A DNA stretch of 64,000 nucleotides. Origin: Oxyruncus cristatus (taxonomy: Eukaryota; Chordata; Aves; Passeriformes; Cotingidae). The position numbers and the translations under genes are program-made. Below are positions 23,480-35,900 of this stretch, piece by piece. The stretch is taken from the NCBI GenBank assembly GCA_013399855.1, contig VXAY01005881.1, positions 1,428,465-1,492,464 on the forward strand, read 5' to 3'. The first letter of the stretch is position 1; every line of letters begins with the position of its first letter. The notes beneath the pieces were generated by a model. That model had not been told where the DNA came from, did no database searches, and was given only the letters and a program-made list of their open reading frames with translations.

Positions 23480-25095
23480 AGAGGTGGCCTGGCGTGGAGG
23501 CAGATGGTGTGGGAAGGATGTCCTGTGCCACCTTCAAGTCACCTGAGGGGAGCAGATGGCGTGTGGGGAGTCTCCTACTGGATACCCAGGAGGGGAAGCT
23601 GTGGCAAGGGGACACTGGGTCACTCCCTAGGACTGTCAGAGGTGATCAGGGAGGGGAGGAAAGGCTGTGGGGAAGGAGGACGAAGGATTTTCCTTTTTTG
23701 GGAGGATTTTAACCCACCCTGTTGTGTGACCTGACCTTCCTAAGTGATCTAACCTCCTACTTTCTAGCCTTCACCCTAGGCTGGGGTTAAAGCGCTTGTG
23801 TGGGATTTGTGCCACTCTGCAGAGGGCTGGGAAGCAGGGTCACACTCAGGGTCCATCTAGAGGATTACCTTGTGGCCTTGGGAGGTGGGCAGGGGCAGCC
23901 CTGCCATTGCCATCAGCCTGCCAGGGCTACCATGGAGCTGTCCTGCGCATTTCCCGCTTGGCTCTGCATCCAAGTGACTCCACCTCTGCGAGCAGGACAG
24001 GGTTGCTCAGAGCTCAGCACTCAGAGACTCTCTGCATAAAGTTCCCCTCGCACTCCTTTGGCACTCAAGGTTTTACTGGGATCCCCTCGGCACAAGGGTC
24101 ATGCCACTGCTATGCTCACCAATCATCCAGACGTGCCAGCCTTGGTGATGTGGGCATCAAGGACTTACACGCTGCTCTTGGTGGTTTAATGCTCCGTCTT
24201 TTTTGGGAGCTATGCTCCATCTATCACCTCTCTGGCTCTGCACTGGGCTGGTTGTGTGGTGAGCAATGATTTGTCACCCATGTCCCCCACACTGCTTGGG
24301 GCCAGAGTTTGTCTGGCTGCTTTGAAGTGCAGCAGGGCCTCGCCAGTCACTCCTGTCATTTGAGCTCCTGTCTCCGAGGGTCACCTTCAGTGCTTGATGC
24401 TGAAGACGGTAGAAAGCAGATGCTCCTTAATTATGCTGCAAGGTCTGAGGAAAGACCTGACATTTGCTGAGGTGCTACCTGCGCTTTCCTGGTTTACTTA
24501 GTGTCTGCCAAGGATGTGACAGGGAATGGAGGACTTGGTGGTGAAAAATACAGGTAATAAATACTCTGGGACATGCTGAGCTCTGTTGGATATCAAATGT
24601 GCATGAGGAAAATCAATCCCTAAAACTGTGAGACCTCAGGGAAGGCAAACCACTTGCTGACTGCAAAATTATACAGTAAATTTTGTTTTATTCCCTTTCC
24701 TCCCTCCTCCCAAGAGGAGCCTGTCCATGCTGGAAGCTCAACCATTGATCCCCATATTGATCAGAATAACTTTCACCCACCTTTGAGATCTTCCTCTCCA
24801 GCACGCAGCTGGAAGTGATGCCCAATCCACAGGTGGGGAAGGGTGTGTGTGGGATAGGCAGCATGACAAAAGCCATCACAGGTAATTCCCCCCAGCACAA
24901 CAAGGGAAGGTTTGATTTTCAGTCTTAAACATCTTCCTTTACCCCGGCACCCCATGGTCCGTGCGGAAAGGAGGAGGAGCAGGAGGCATCCGCATGTGCT
25001 GCCGTCTCTGGCTCTGTAGCATGGGCTGGGCTGGATCCCCCCCAGTTTCCCTCAGTGGCCCTGGGGACACCCGGACTGAGAAGGGTACACAACTG

Positions 25096-25109
25096 GTGCC
25101 ATCTAGTGG
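25096..25109 (-). promoter_or_regulatory. Candidate CTCF site, minus orientation
   Basis: The minus strand reads CCACTAGATGGCAC, agreeing at all 14 positions with the core CTCF consensus CCASYAGRKGGCRS. Plus-strand bases are GTGCCATCTAGTGG. It lies in the gap between two convergent genes. Occupancy cannot be judged from sequence. Confidence 0.6.
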
Positions 25110-27339
25110 CACCGGGACATGGAAAGGACCGTGGCTCTTCTATGTTTCATGTCTGTGTTATTATAATGGGGTATTACAGGGCAATATGCCCGTGTGGCCT
25201 GTCACTTGTGTGGGCTGTGAGAGGCCCCTTATCAGGATGTGCGACTTACAGGAAAACAAAAAGTTGGGAATTCAGGTGTAAGTAGGAGGCACAGAGCGTG
25301 CAGATGTTTCTTCCAGTCAAACAACTAGCAGTTTTATGGGACGATGCAAGACAGTGATGAGCAGAATTGTCAGGATGTGCCCTGTGCTTTATAGAAACAG
25401 CTGGAGCTTGTGAGCACAGAGGAGAGGCTGGGAGGCAGCACTGAAGAGCCAGGACCAAAGGACCAGATTTATTCCCGCTCCACAGCAGCCACAGGGTTTC
25501 TGCTGTGAGGAGTAAAGGGCTTTAGGATAAGGTTTTAGTTGGCTGAATCTAACCTAAGGCCTTTATGGGCAACAGAAGACAGGTTTCTTCCCTCACCCCT
25601 GGGTGCCTCCCCACCACCTTCATTGCATTGGCTGTTGGGGTCAGCTCCACCTCTGTATGACAGAAAATTAACAGCCAAAATAAATAGTTCTGCATGGGTT
25701 TGCCTCTCCTCTTGACTTCTCAGGAGCTCTGGTGCTATTACCTCCCTCCGAGCTGCAGCTGCCAGCTCCACATCTGCTCTCTCCCTCTCTCCTACCACTG
25801 TCCTGATTTTCAGCCTGGTCCCAGCTGCCCTCCCCGAGCTGTTCCATTGCCCACTCCGTGGGCTGTGGTGCTGCCTGTGCCTGCCTGTCCTGTCCAACTT
25901 GGCTCACACAACCTGTGCAAGGCCATTGCATATTGTCCCAGTGGACTGTTCTAAAAGGGGTGCCAGTCTGCCAGCAATTAAAATAAATGGACTGGGTTTA
26001 AAGCAGCTGCTGGGAAAACCCCTTGTTTCAGGGCTGGGACAAAGTATTTGCAACAGCAGACTGTCTGGAGTGATTTGTTATATCATACATCCTTTCAGGG
26101 TTTTGGAAAAAACATAAACCAACTCTTGGCTCACAAATGAGTATCAGATTTTTTTCCTTCACTGGATTCTGCCCTCTAAACTTCTCCATGCTGATCTTTT
26201 GTGCCTAACAAAATGGGCTTGTACTATGACAAATGATGTGATTTTATTCTCTTTCAGATTGCCCAGTGCTGAGAAAGATCCAGACCTCCATTCCCAGACA
26301 CTTGCTGCAGTTCCTGACACTGCCACATGGTCTGTGGCCCACTTTGCTCATGTCTGCTGGGGTCTCATTTGTCATGAACCAAACTTTGGAGAGAGGAGGG
26401 TCTGAGAATGGGAAGGATGAGCCCACGCTGAGGTGTTGCAGCTCAGGAAGGAGCTGGGGTAGATGCTAAGCACAAGCTCTTCATCAAAAGCTCTGTGGGA
26501 GAAGGGGGAGAACACTTCTGTGCGCAGGCTGAGGGCTGTGCTCTGCCTGGTGTGAAGCACCCATGTACAGATCAGTGTGGAGGAACCTTTGGCACTGCAC
26601 AGGACACCATTTTGCAATCCTGATACATGTCTGTGGCCTTGCCCTTGCTCCACAGGTGACAACGTACCAGGAGTGTCCTGATGTGGGTGGCAGCCACTGT
26701 GCAGCACTGGGCTGTAGCCACCAAGGGCACCCTCATCCTCTCAGGTCTGAGCTTCTCATGGGTGTCCCCTCTGCAGCTCCAGGCAGGGCTTTTTGGTCCA
26801 GACACCCAGAGGCTGGTGTGGGGCTGGTGGTGATGGGCTCTGCCGGGTGTGGCTCCCGCTGCCTGCCCTGGTGCCGCTGTGATAGCGGTGATGGTACCTG
26901 GGCAGGAGGCTGAAGCACTCACTGCAACAGGCAGGACACAGCCACAAGTGCAGCACTTGTCTGCGGCTTGGTCCTGTACAGAGTAGGGGACAGGAAAGTG
27001 CCCATTCCTCCACTCTGTTCTGTGACTTGCCTGCCCTCAGAGATGCCTCAGCTGCTGGGGCAGCTGGACATCTCCTGGCCTCCCTGGCAGTGTGTGCCCC
27101 TGGGTGTGCATTGGTGATGAAGGGCTGACTCAGCCCAAACCCATGAGGTGATGGCCTCAGGGGCCTTATTATAGCCGTGGTTCATGGCCCTTTCAGGATG
27201 AACTGCCCATGGCAGGTGGTACAGGTGCCTGGAATGTGGTCTTGGGCTGCTTGCTGGGATACAGGTGATGGGCTCTGCCGGGTCTCCTTTGGAGCAGCAG
27301 CAGGAAGGGAATTGCGAAGATGGAGACCTCCACTGCCAA
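25110..27339. other. Intergenic, no feature recognised
   Basis: Moderately GC-rich sequence rising toward the CpG island. No repeat consensus or exon recognised. Confidence 0.5.
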
Positions 27340-27930
27340 GGTGCGACCCTGGGCAGTCGGTGCTGCCGCCTCCCCTCCCCTGTCACGAATTCCTGTTGTC
27401 GGTAGGGTCTGGAGTGGCCCCTCGGCCCTGCAGCAGCAGGTCCCCTGGCAGAGGGGCCGCTCTCAGGGCAGCCCCCAGCCCCAGCCCTGCCTGTGTCACC
27501 TCGTCCCCTCAACAGCGAGGGGCTGAGTGCCTCAGACCGAGCCAAGCTGAGGACCGCCGGGATACCTTCTCCTCGCTGCCGAGCGCAGTGTGGAGCCGGG
27601 GTCCACCACTAGATGGGGATCAACACCCGAGCCCACGCGTGGGGCGGCGGGGACCAGGCGGGTCCCCCCCGGGAGTGCGAGACGGCGGTGTCAGGGCTGT
27701 GCTCCGCGGGGGATGCCCGTCACCCGGGGTTAAAGATGTGGAGGGTGTCTACTCCCAAACACCGGCTCAGGACCAGCGCCGACTCTCGCCCGTTGTCAAC
27801 TGGTATCTGATGTTCTTAAACCCAGTCCCGCCGACTTTCAGCCTAAAAACTCAGGACAGAGGAGATGGACTCACTCGCAGAGGCAAATCCGCCTCCTCTT
27901 CGGACACCGCCAGACAGATGCGTGCTTGAG
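27340..27930. promoter_or_regulatory. Orphan CpG island
   Basis: CG dinucleotides are dense here (for example throughout 27,630-27,730) and scarce in the kilobases on either side. The island lies about 8 kb past the end of the EXOC3L4-like gene and 21 kb from the end of TNFAIP2, so it is not the promoter of either. It contains a CTCF-like site at 27,604. A usable minus-strand splice donor (GCGA|GTGAGT) lies near 27,861, so an unannotated minus-strand transcript starting here is possible. Confidence 0.65.
27604..27617 (+). promoter_or_regulatory. Candidate CTCF site, plus orientation
   Basis: CCACTAGATGGGGA agrees at 12 of 14 core positions with the CTCF consensus and lies inside the CpG island. 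It points away from the site at 25,096, giving a divergent pair about 2.5 kb apart. Confidence 0.45.
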
Positions 27931-29827
27931 TCCTACCCCAACACCAGCTGGCCCCTGGGGTGGCTCCCTGCATCCCCAGCCCTGGGGGCTGCAGACCCCC
28001 CTCGCTGGCAGGATCACCCCGCTCCCTCCAGCCCGGGCAATGCAGGGCGGGGCTGAGCACCGGGAGCAGCTCTGTGCCACGGCAGACGGGCCATGTGGAT
28101 GTGCTTCCTTCTCCTGCCATGCTTACCCTTCGGTCTCCCATAACATTTCCACCAGCTCACTCATTGTTCCTCCCTGGGACCTCACCCTAATGGCAAAAGT
28201 GCTACCCCAGGGCTGTCCCCATGCTCTACCTGCTGGCCAAATCTCACTGGAGGCTCCCAGCTGGAGCCTGTTCCTTCCTTGCCCTGGGGAAATCCCTGCA
28301 GGCAAAATGCTCAGTCACAACAGCGGTTGCTCATCCTGAAGCTGCAGCTCTCCTGGCTGTCCCTTGGCCCTGGCTCAGCCCTGTGCCCAGTACATGGAAG
28401 ATGCCGCTGGTGCTGCAGTCCTGGGGGGAGTCCTCTAGCAGAAGCCTGCACTACAAGAGGAGAAATGCCATGAGAAACTGGGTGGACTAAGTTGAAGCCC
28501 AAATCTATGGTGGTTTCTTTATAGAAGCTGTCCCAGGCAGGTGGGGATGTAACGGGGAGCTCCCTGCAGTGTTATGGCCTGCATGGTCATTGATAACTGA
28601 CTTGTCAGATGCTACTTCTTGGCTCCTTCTGAAACCAAACAAGTCCAGGCAGGTGGAGCTCAGGCTACAAGATCATAATCAAAAATAGTCTCGCCTGAAA
28701 TGTTTTCCCCAAGACTGCATGATAGCCACATGGACTGGGATTACTGTGGGCACAGTGGGAAATATCTCTGCATATCCAACATTTGTCACAGGGAGGGGGG
28801 AGAGGTGACGGTGACTGCAGGAGCCAAGTGCCCATGTCCTGTGAGGCAGACTGGGGATTGAGAAGTAGAGCTCTGGCATCATCTCTCCTATTGCCTATTT
28901 AAAAAAAAGGGCCCTGGAGGAATGTGGAGTTGTCAGCAAATCTTGTGCATTCACAACACATGAGGAAGAATTGAGTGAGCAGTTTCCTGAGGCTGATCAG
29001 GAAAGAACTGCCTAGTCGTGAGACCAGAGCTTGGTATCAAGGCCATTGTGGAGCTGAATTTCCCTGTAGACTGCTTCGCCTTCATGCTTTGCCTTGCCTT
29101 TCCTTGCCTTCTCTTCCCTTCCCTTCCCACTACTGCATTTCTTTTATAGAAGCAATTTTTACCTCTTTGAGGGCCAACATCTTGTTTGGCCCTACTTTCT
29201 TTCCTAAATTAAGCTGTCTTGGTTCCTTCAACGCTTACTCAGACATTATATTTCTGGTCTGTCAGTCATTCTTGTCTTTTGGACTCTGGAATACCAAGAT
29301 TGGACATTGCACAGTTGCTGAGTTTGAGCAGAGGAGCTTTTTTCTGTGTTGTCCTAGTGTCACCCCTTTTTGCAAGTTCCAGCGAGAGGCTCCCATTTTC
29401 ATAGCAATGTGCTGACACAACCTGTTCGTGACCTGTTGATACTCCAGAGTGCTTGAATTTTTGCAGAGTCATTACTGAATAGGCAATTTCCTCCCTGTGT
29501 TTGTACAGTTCTTTCCTGTCCCCTATCTCTGGCCACCACACTTGCAGTCTCTGAATCTCTCCTAATCATTCTTTGCTTTTCAGCATCGAAACCTTTAGTG
29601 AAGCCAGCTGAGACCAGCCTCCTATGGACTTGTACTCAACACCCCAAGCAGTTTTGTTCCGGTCATGGATCTCTATCCAGTACTGTGTCTGCCTCCTAGA
29701 AGCCTTGCAAGAGCAGACCCTCAGCTTGAGGTCTGTATGCCCAGAGAGAGGACCAGTGCTCCCCAGACCTGTGCCAAGACATGGCCAGAAGCCATCTCTA
29801 CCTCACTTATTTACATGAAAGGTACTT
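27931..29827. other. Intergenic
   Basis: A pyrimidine-rich tract of CCTT/TTCCC units lies at about 29,087-29,130. No gene or transposon recognised. Confidence 0.5.
29087..29130 (+). repeat. Homopyrimidine-rich CCTT/TTCCC tract
   Basis: A run of GCCTT, TTCC and CCCTT units, almost pure pyrimidine on the plus strand. A simple-sequence tract. Confidence 0.75.
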
Positions 29828-30093
29828 GAGACAGTGTTAAAAGCCTTGTTAAAGTCAACAGTGCCAATCATCCCACCTGAACAGGAGCAAGAACCTCTTT
29901 ACCGTGAGGGTGACTAAGCACTGCGATAGGCTGCTCAGAGAGTTTGTGGATTTTCTTTCCCAGGAGATTTTCAAGAACTGCCTGGACACGATCCTGAGTA
30001 GTATGCCCCCAGGGACCCTGCATGAGCTGGGAGGTTGGACTAGATGACCTCCCGTGGTCCCTCCCAACCTTACCCATTCCATGACTCTGTGAT
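29828..30093 (+). mobile_element. CR1 LINE fragment, 3' end
   Basis: The characteristic CR1 tail is present: a stretch about controlled reading of a small open frame (CTCTTTACCGTGAGGGTGAC), then GGAGGTTGGACTAGATGACC, then a terminal CATGACTCTGTGAT. It is the truncated 3' end in plus orientation. CR1 is the dominant bird LINE and usually inserts 5'-truncated. Confidence 0.9.
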
Positions 30094-32559
30094 CTGCAAC
30101 TCCTCTGCTTTCAGGGAAGAGAAACTCCTGCCATGGAGGAAAAGCAAATAGATTTATGCAGAAAAAAATTGATTAAAATTGTCTTGGTATATTGACATGG
30201 TATCATTCTCATGCTTAAAACTCTTTAATTCTACCAATATAAGCCAAATAAGCCCAGGTCTTATTCCTCCCTCTCTTTTAAGATCAGCACTGCTTGCACT
30301 TGCCAAGGGAGCCACCTCCCTCTTGGCCATTGTGGTGGGTGGCTGTAGGATGGCTTCGATCAGTTTTCCAAACACGCTAGGACATGTTGGGTGGATGAAA
30401 TCCATCTCTGGAAGCCTCTGGTTTATTTAGGCTGCAGTTGAATGCGCAGCTTGTTATCATTATCTTATTTAATTTACTTTTTGGCAGCATAACCAGCACA
30501 AGCAGCCCTCTCTGCATGTGTGTCCCCTTCCAGTGCTGGTGCAGCTCTTGGGGGCTGGGGAAGTGGCAATGGGGATGAAAGAGGCTGCTTGAGCCAAGGC
30601 TGCTGCTGGAGCAGATGTGCCTCCGAGCACTTACAGCTGTGTTCCCCTGGTGTTTCTCTTCCCTCGATACTGGCATCTGTGCTTCAGCTTTCCAGGTTCT
30701 CCCCCAGATGCCTATGCCACAGTTTTGCATTCATCTCCTGAAATTCGAATAGCTTGTTTTCTTTCTGTAATTCCTTCTTGAATTTCAAGGGATAAAGGAA
30801 TTTACGATTCAGCTGAATTGCCATCATGTTGTGCATTCTTCTCCTGCACTGGGAGGTTTCTTCATGCCTTTGATATTATGTCCTGAGGAGCTGCCTCCTC
30901 CTCTAAATTCCTCTTTCCCCTTAGACTGACCTGCCCTGGGGTCTTTCCTGTTCTATCTGTGTCTTCTGCAGCCTGTCCTACTGACTTCATTTTTCCAGTT
31001 CCTCCTGTCCTGAGAATTAGCGTTTCTATGGTCTCCCCATATCTGGTCTTATCTTCCTCTGCCCAGAGCTGGATCATTTCTCCCACCCCTGAAGAAAGGG
31101 GATCAGAAAAGCAGTATTGCACCCTGCATACTCAGTGCAGGGGTGAGGAGCACTTCCCAAGGCATCCATGGAGGCTCAGGCTCACAAGAGGCATCCTTGG
31201 AGTTGGAGCAGGGCAGCCCACAGGTACAGCCAGGTTGAACATCTCTGGAAGGAATTGAGGAGATGACAGCAGAGCAGAAGACTCTGGATCAAAAATGTGG
31301 TCTCTCCAAAATAGCGGTCTAGGGAATATAAGAAATTTGACGATGTGGATAGCCCAGAGACTGAGGGTAGCCAGGCTGCCTCACACACATGGGTGCCTTT
31401 GATGCTGCCAGCCTCTGCCCAGCATGGGGTTATTTTAGGAATGGGAACCACCCTGAGTGGGTGAACTCCAGATAAATCACTTCTTCAGCTGAGCGTTGGG
31501 CTGCAAAGTCTGCAGGATGCCTGGGGAGACTGAGGCACATGGCCCTGAGAAGAGCTGTCACACATCAGCGCTGTGCCTCAGTTTCCATTTTAAAGCTGCA
31601 GTGCTGCTGCTACGTGCCCTGCCATGCTTTTTCAGGCATGTCCCAGCTGGGGGAAGGTGCAGGGGGTTTGTCTGTCCTGTCTCACTTCAGGGTCCTGCAG
31701 GCAAGCCCAAGCTGGTGTCTGGCTTGTGTGTGTCCTGTTCTTCAGCAGAGACTGAGCTGCCAAACCCCTGGGGTTAAGATGTGTGTTTGGGGCTTTCCCT
31801 CTCCTGTATATCAGGAATATGCCAGGGCTTTACTAAAGGACTGGCCTGGCTGTATGGATGCAGGAAAAGAAGCGATTCTGGTAAATCACGTGTCCCTTCA
31901 AGGCCTGGAAAACTGTCTAGGCTGCCAGAGATGACACAAGCTCATATTTCAGCATGCTTTAAGGACTGAGTCAAAGCAGGGCTGTAGCTACTAACAAAGG
32001 CACAGCAAACCTCATTTGGTTGGAAAATCCAGATCCCAGATGCGTTGAAAAGAGCAGCTCCTCCATCCATAGAGAAATGACAGAGTGCTGCCCCAAAGGA
32101 ACAGCACTCTGGGTTTATTTAGACACCATCTGATTTCCATTTTCATAAAAGCAGAGATGTTTATGTTAGCCCCGAATGTTTTGCACAATGTTGGGCTCCT
32201 ATGGTTTCAGTATTGATGAAATTCCCCTTTCACCTCAGCTAGGATGCAGCTGGGTACCTCTCTCTTGGCCATAAGTGAGGGCTGGGGACAATTCCTGTGC
32301 TGGCCAGGTTCTCCTGGGGCACCACCATGGTGCTGACTCTTGGACACTGAGAGCAAAGGCTGCTCTCCAGCCTGGGCTGACACCTCCAGTGTCTCCGCCA
32401 GGACTGTGCTGGGAGCTGATGTCAGAGGGCCTGGGGACAGGGGCATCAGACTGTCTTCTAACAGCCACCAGTTTTGGAAAGACACAGTTGTTGCCCAGAA
32501 GGATCTCCACTGAAACCCTCCAGGCAGGAGAGACTTGCCCCAGTAATGGATGTGTGGTC
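30094..32559. other. Intergenic, no feature recognised
   Basis: AT-rich at about 30,120-30,240 and 30,420-30,490. No gene or repeat end recognised. Confidence 0.5.
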
Positions 32560-32950
32560 AGTAGAGGATCCAGAGGATGGGTCTAGATCTTGTGGCCAGC
32601 AAACAGAGGTTGGAGAAGCTGGACTTGCTTAACCTGACAAAGAGGAAGATAAAGGACAGTTTGATAGTAACCTACACGAAGGGTGGTTACAATGGTGACA
32701 GAGTCAAACTCTTCTCAATATCAGCAGGGATATCAGACCAAGGGAAAATGGGCACAGGTTGTAGTTTGGAAAATTCGGGTTCAACATCAAGGAAAAACTT
32801 CTTCCTTAGGAGGTGATGCAGCCCAGAGGGGTGGTAGACTCTCCACTTGGAGGTTTTTCAAGACCTCTCTAGGTCAAACCATAGGATGACCTGATCTAGT
32901 ATTGGCAGTGGTCCTGCTCTGAATGGGAAGGTGAACTGGAGGACTCCAGA
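32560..32950 (+). mobile_element. CR1 LINE fragment
   Basis: The order of CR1 3'-region words is intact: GGTTGGAGAAGCTGGACTTG, GTGACAGAGTCAAACTCTTC, AAACTTCTTCCTTAGGAGGT, then a degenerate 'CATAGGATGACCTGATCTAG'. Plus orientation, moderately old, with the extreme 3' tail degraded. Confidence 0.85.
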
Positions 32951-35900
32951 GCTCTCTTCTGGCAGTGGTGTCATCCTGTGAGCCCTGTCACCAGGCCAAA
33001 CTGACTTAGAGCTTGTCTGAGTGCTTATGTGTAATGGACCATCACTTCTCACCTGCCTGAAAATAAGCAGGAGGTGGAAGCTCTGTGGACTTTGTCTGGG
33101 AAGTTTGTTCCCAACCATGGTGCAACAGGGAGGTTGATGGAGCGGAGGGTTGGGGTGAAGAACTCTCCTGTCCATCTGTAATTCTGTAACATTGACCTAT
33201 TGTACTAAGAGAAAGGGCAAACAAAGAGATGGAAAATATAATTAAGAGTTCACTAGAGGGGTTTGCATCTCCTCAAAGGCAGGAGCATTTTTTGTCACCA
33301 CATACCATGCCAGGATGGGACCAGATGGGAAAGAAAAAGTCCCTGCCAGGGACCAGATGAGAGCAGAGTAGAAGAGTGGGAATTTCCCTGAGTCACTGGA
33401 TGGTCCTTCCCAGTCTGCAGCCTATTGGCATCAAGGACCTACATTCCTGCATTGCTTCCTGGGAAGCAAGGCCTTCCAAGAGACTGGGACAAGGGTGGAG
33501 TCACAAGGCCCTGTTTTCCCAAGTCATTGAACCAAGAAGTGATGCTTGCTTGGGATGTTTGTTCTTGTTGACACAACTGAAGCATAAACACATGTCCCAG
33601 CAGCACATAAGGATGTGAGGCAGAGCTCCAGGCTCCCATAAAATCAGAACTCCAAAGTTAAAAGTGTTTTTTATGAGGTAAAGTTGACTGGAATTTTAAA
33701 ATGCAATTTATAGAATTTATAAATGATCTCTTGTAAAGACATTTTCTATATTTAACATAGTATCAGCTTTGTTTTGTTTTTCTGCTAGGTGACAAGAAGA
33801 AAGAGAACAGAAGATATTTTTTGGAAAGAAATATGAGAAGGCTGATTTACCAATGTGACTTCCCACAGTGCTTTTGGAATTGAAAATGAGTGCAGCTCAG
33901 GTTTGGCAGAGTCTGAGTGTGACCTTTCATAGCAGCACTGACTGCTTCTCCTGAATCTCTGGGAACTACACTGAAATTATTCAAATAAACATGAAATTCA
34001 TATAGTATGGAGCCAAATGACCCAATCCACAAACCTCAAACATTTGGGGTGTCTGGGAGTGGGTGTAGGATATCTGCATGGGTCAAGCCAAACTCCAGCC
34101 TAGCATCCTCTCCACAACACTGGCAAGGATAGATGCCCAGAGAAAGTAGGAGTGGTTGGAGAGGCGTGACCCACTCCCTTGCACTCTTCCAGACCCCAAA
34201 CTTTGTGGTTTACACATTTCCTGAGCCAGAGCAGTATCTGTATTTAAGAGTCCTCGATGTGTTTTGTTTCTCTTGCCCCCTCTCCATCCCTGACTAGCTG
34301 TTTTCTGTGTACAGCTGAGCTTTTAGTAACCACAGAATCCTACAGCAGGAGCTGCTGCAGCCTATTTACACCTTGTGCAAAAAAAGCTTCAGTTTTCTGT
34401 TTTTGGGTTGTGCACCTACTGCCCTCCTCTGATACCTCATGTGTGGGAAGAGACGGTTTTCCTCTTTCCACTGTCTTTAGTCCTCCACTATTCTGCAAAC
34501 TCTCATCCCCACTTGACCCATTTCCAGCCTGAGGAGTCCTGCCCTGCTCAACCAGAAGCTCTGCCATGTCTCTGCTCTGGACTTTCTCCTCCTCTGCTAG
34601 CACCTCTTTAAGGTGGAGGGACCCAAACTGTGCACAGTTCTTGAGCTGGGGCTGCCAAGAGTTTTTATCATGGCATGATTTTCTGTTCCTGATTTGTTCA
34701 CCTTTTTCCCCCCTTATTAACTCCTCACATTTAATTTGAGATTTTTTCTCTCTTCCTTGCATTAGGTAACATTTCCACAGAGCTATCTGCCCAGGGTCTC
34801 ATTTGGCTCCCCTGTTTTGTATGTAAAACAAGAATTTTGCAGCCCTTTGCATAAATCTCTTCTGCCACTTGAACATCTGCTTGTTCAGTACCATAAGGTC
34901 ACCTTTACTGCCACGAGTCATTTGGTGTCACTCGCAACAGCTGTCACCTGCCTGTCCACCTTACCCAGGTTTCTGCAGAGATCCCATCACAACCCTGCAT
35001 GGGAGGCCAGCCCGTATTGTAGTATCAAAGTTGCTCCTTATTTCCCATCTTTGCCCTGTTACTTGTCCCTGTGAGAACTTCTCATGAATCCTGTTTCTTC
35101 CCAGTTTCTGTCCAAGCCCATGGCAAGAGCTTGCCAAATGCCATTTGGAGACCTCAGTAGGCTACAGCGTCTGCCCCGTGCTCTCTTGCTCACCCCCTCC
35201 CAGAACACCTGTGGGTTGGCAAGGTCCAAAGCTGGGCTGGCTCTTCCCTGGTGCATCACCACGAGACAGGTGAGAAAGGTGCCTGTGAGAAAGGTGCTTG
35301 TGACGCCTGATGGGAGGGGCCCAGAAGCTGTGGGTGTCCTCCAGGTTATTTGAGGACATCCCAGGTCTACCCTTGCTGTAGGGTGCATGCCTGTCACCCT
35401 GGGGACCCTGAGCAGGAGGGAGCTTGCCTGTCCCTGCCCCAGTGAAGGGTACTTTCTGGGCATGGGGCCAGAGTGCAAAGGGGATACTGCTGCTTTGTGC
35501 TTCTCCAAGGCTCACACAACAGTTTTATGTCCTTCCCACCTGAATATGCTGTGGCAAGAGACCAATCTGCCACGTTTCCTAAGACCTTGACATGTGTCTC
35601 TCCAAGCATATCACGGCTCTTTCTCCATCCTCACATTACATTTGAGCTTTGCATCTCAGGCACAGGGGTCCCTCCTTGTTGTCTCTGGTGTTTTGTGTTT
35701 CGTTTCATGAGAACCACAGAGAGGCAGATGAGGCTGCTGCCTTACACTGGGGATGTCCCAGATGTGTTCTGGGAGAGTCCATTGCACCCATGACAATGGC
35801 ATTACTCCTTCCTTCTGATAACCCTGGAGGTTGTTCATTCAGTTTCAAGCAAACAGGATTTGAAGCTGAAGATGGGAGCACAGAGAGGGGCCCCAGCTGT

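Larger units (their letters stand above)
19382..25095. other. 3' UTR / intergenic sequence downstream of the EXOC3L4-like gene
   Basis: No AATAAA occurs close after the stop codon. The first plus-strand ones I see are about 3.7 kb away (near 23,089 and 23,370), so the 3' UTR end is not fixed. A G-rich tract lies at 23,454-23,479 and a 13-bp tandem duplication at 22,995-23,019. No further gene is recognised. Confidence 0.5.

Noticed and set aside
26199..26405. Plus-strand exon after the acceptor TTCTCTTTCAG near 26,257
   Set aside because: No donor in frame and no protein-like pattern.
27177..27929. 250-codon plus-strand open frame over the CpG island
   Set aside because: GC-rich DNA has few stops in all frames; several frames are open here, the composition is proline/glycine/arginine-heavy, and no splice or start context supports it.
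32577..32889. Plus-strand open frames of 68-79 codons
   Set aside because: They lie wholly inside a CR1 3' end that is non-coding.
34560..35080. Antisense LINE fragment
   Set aside because: Only vague similarity; no diagnostic CR1 terminus could be found.
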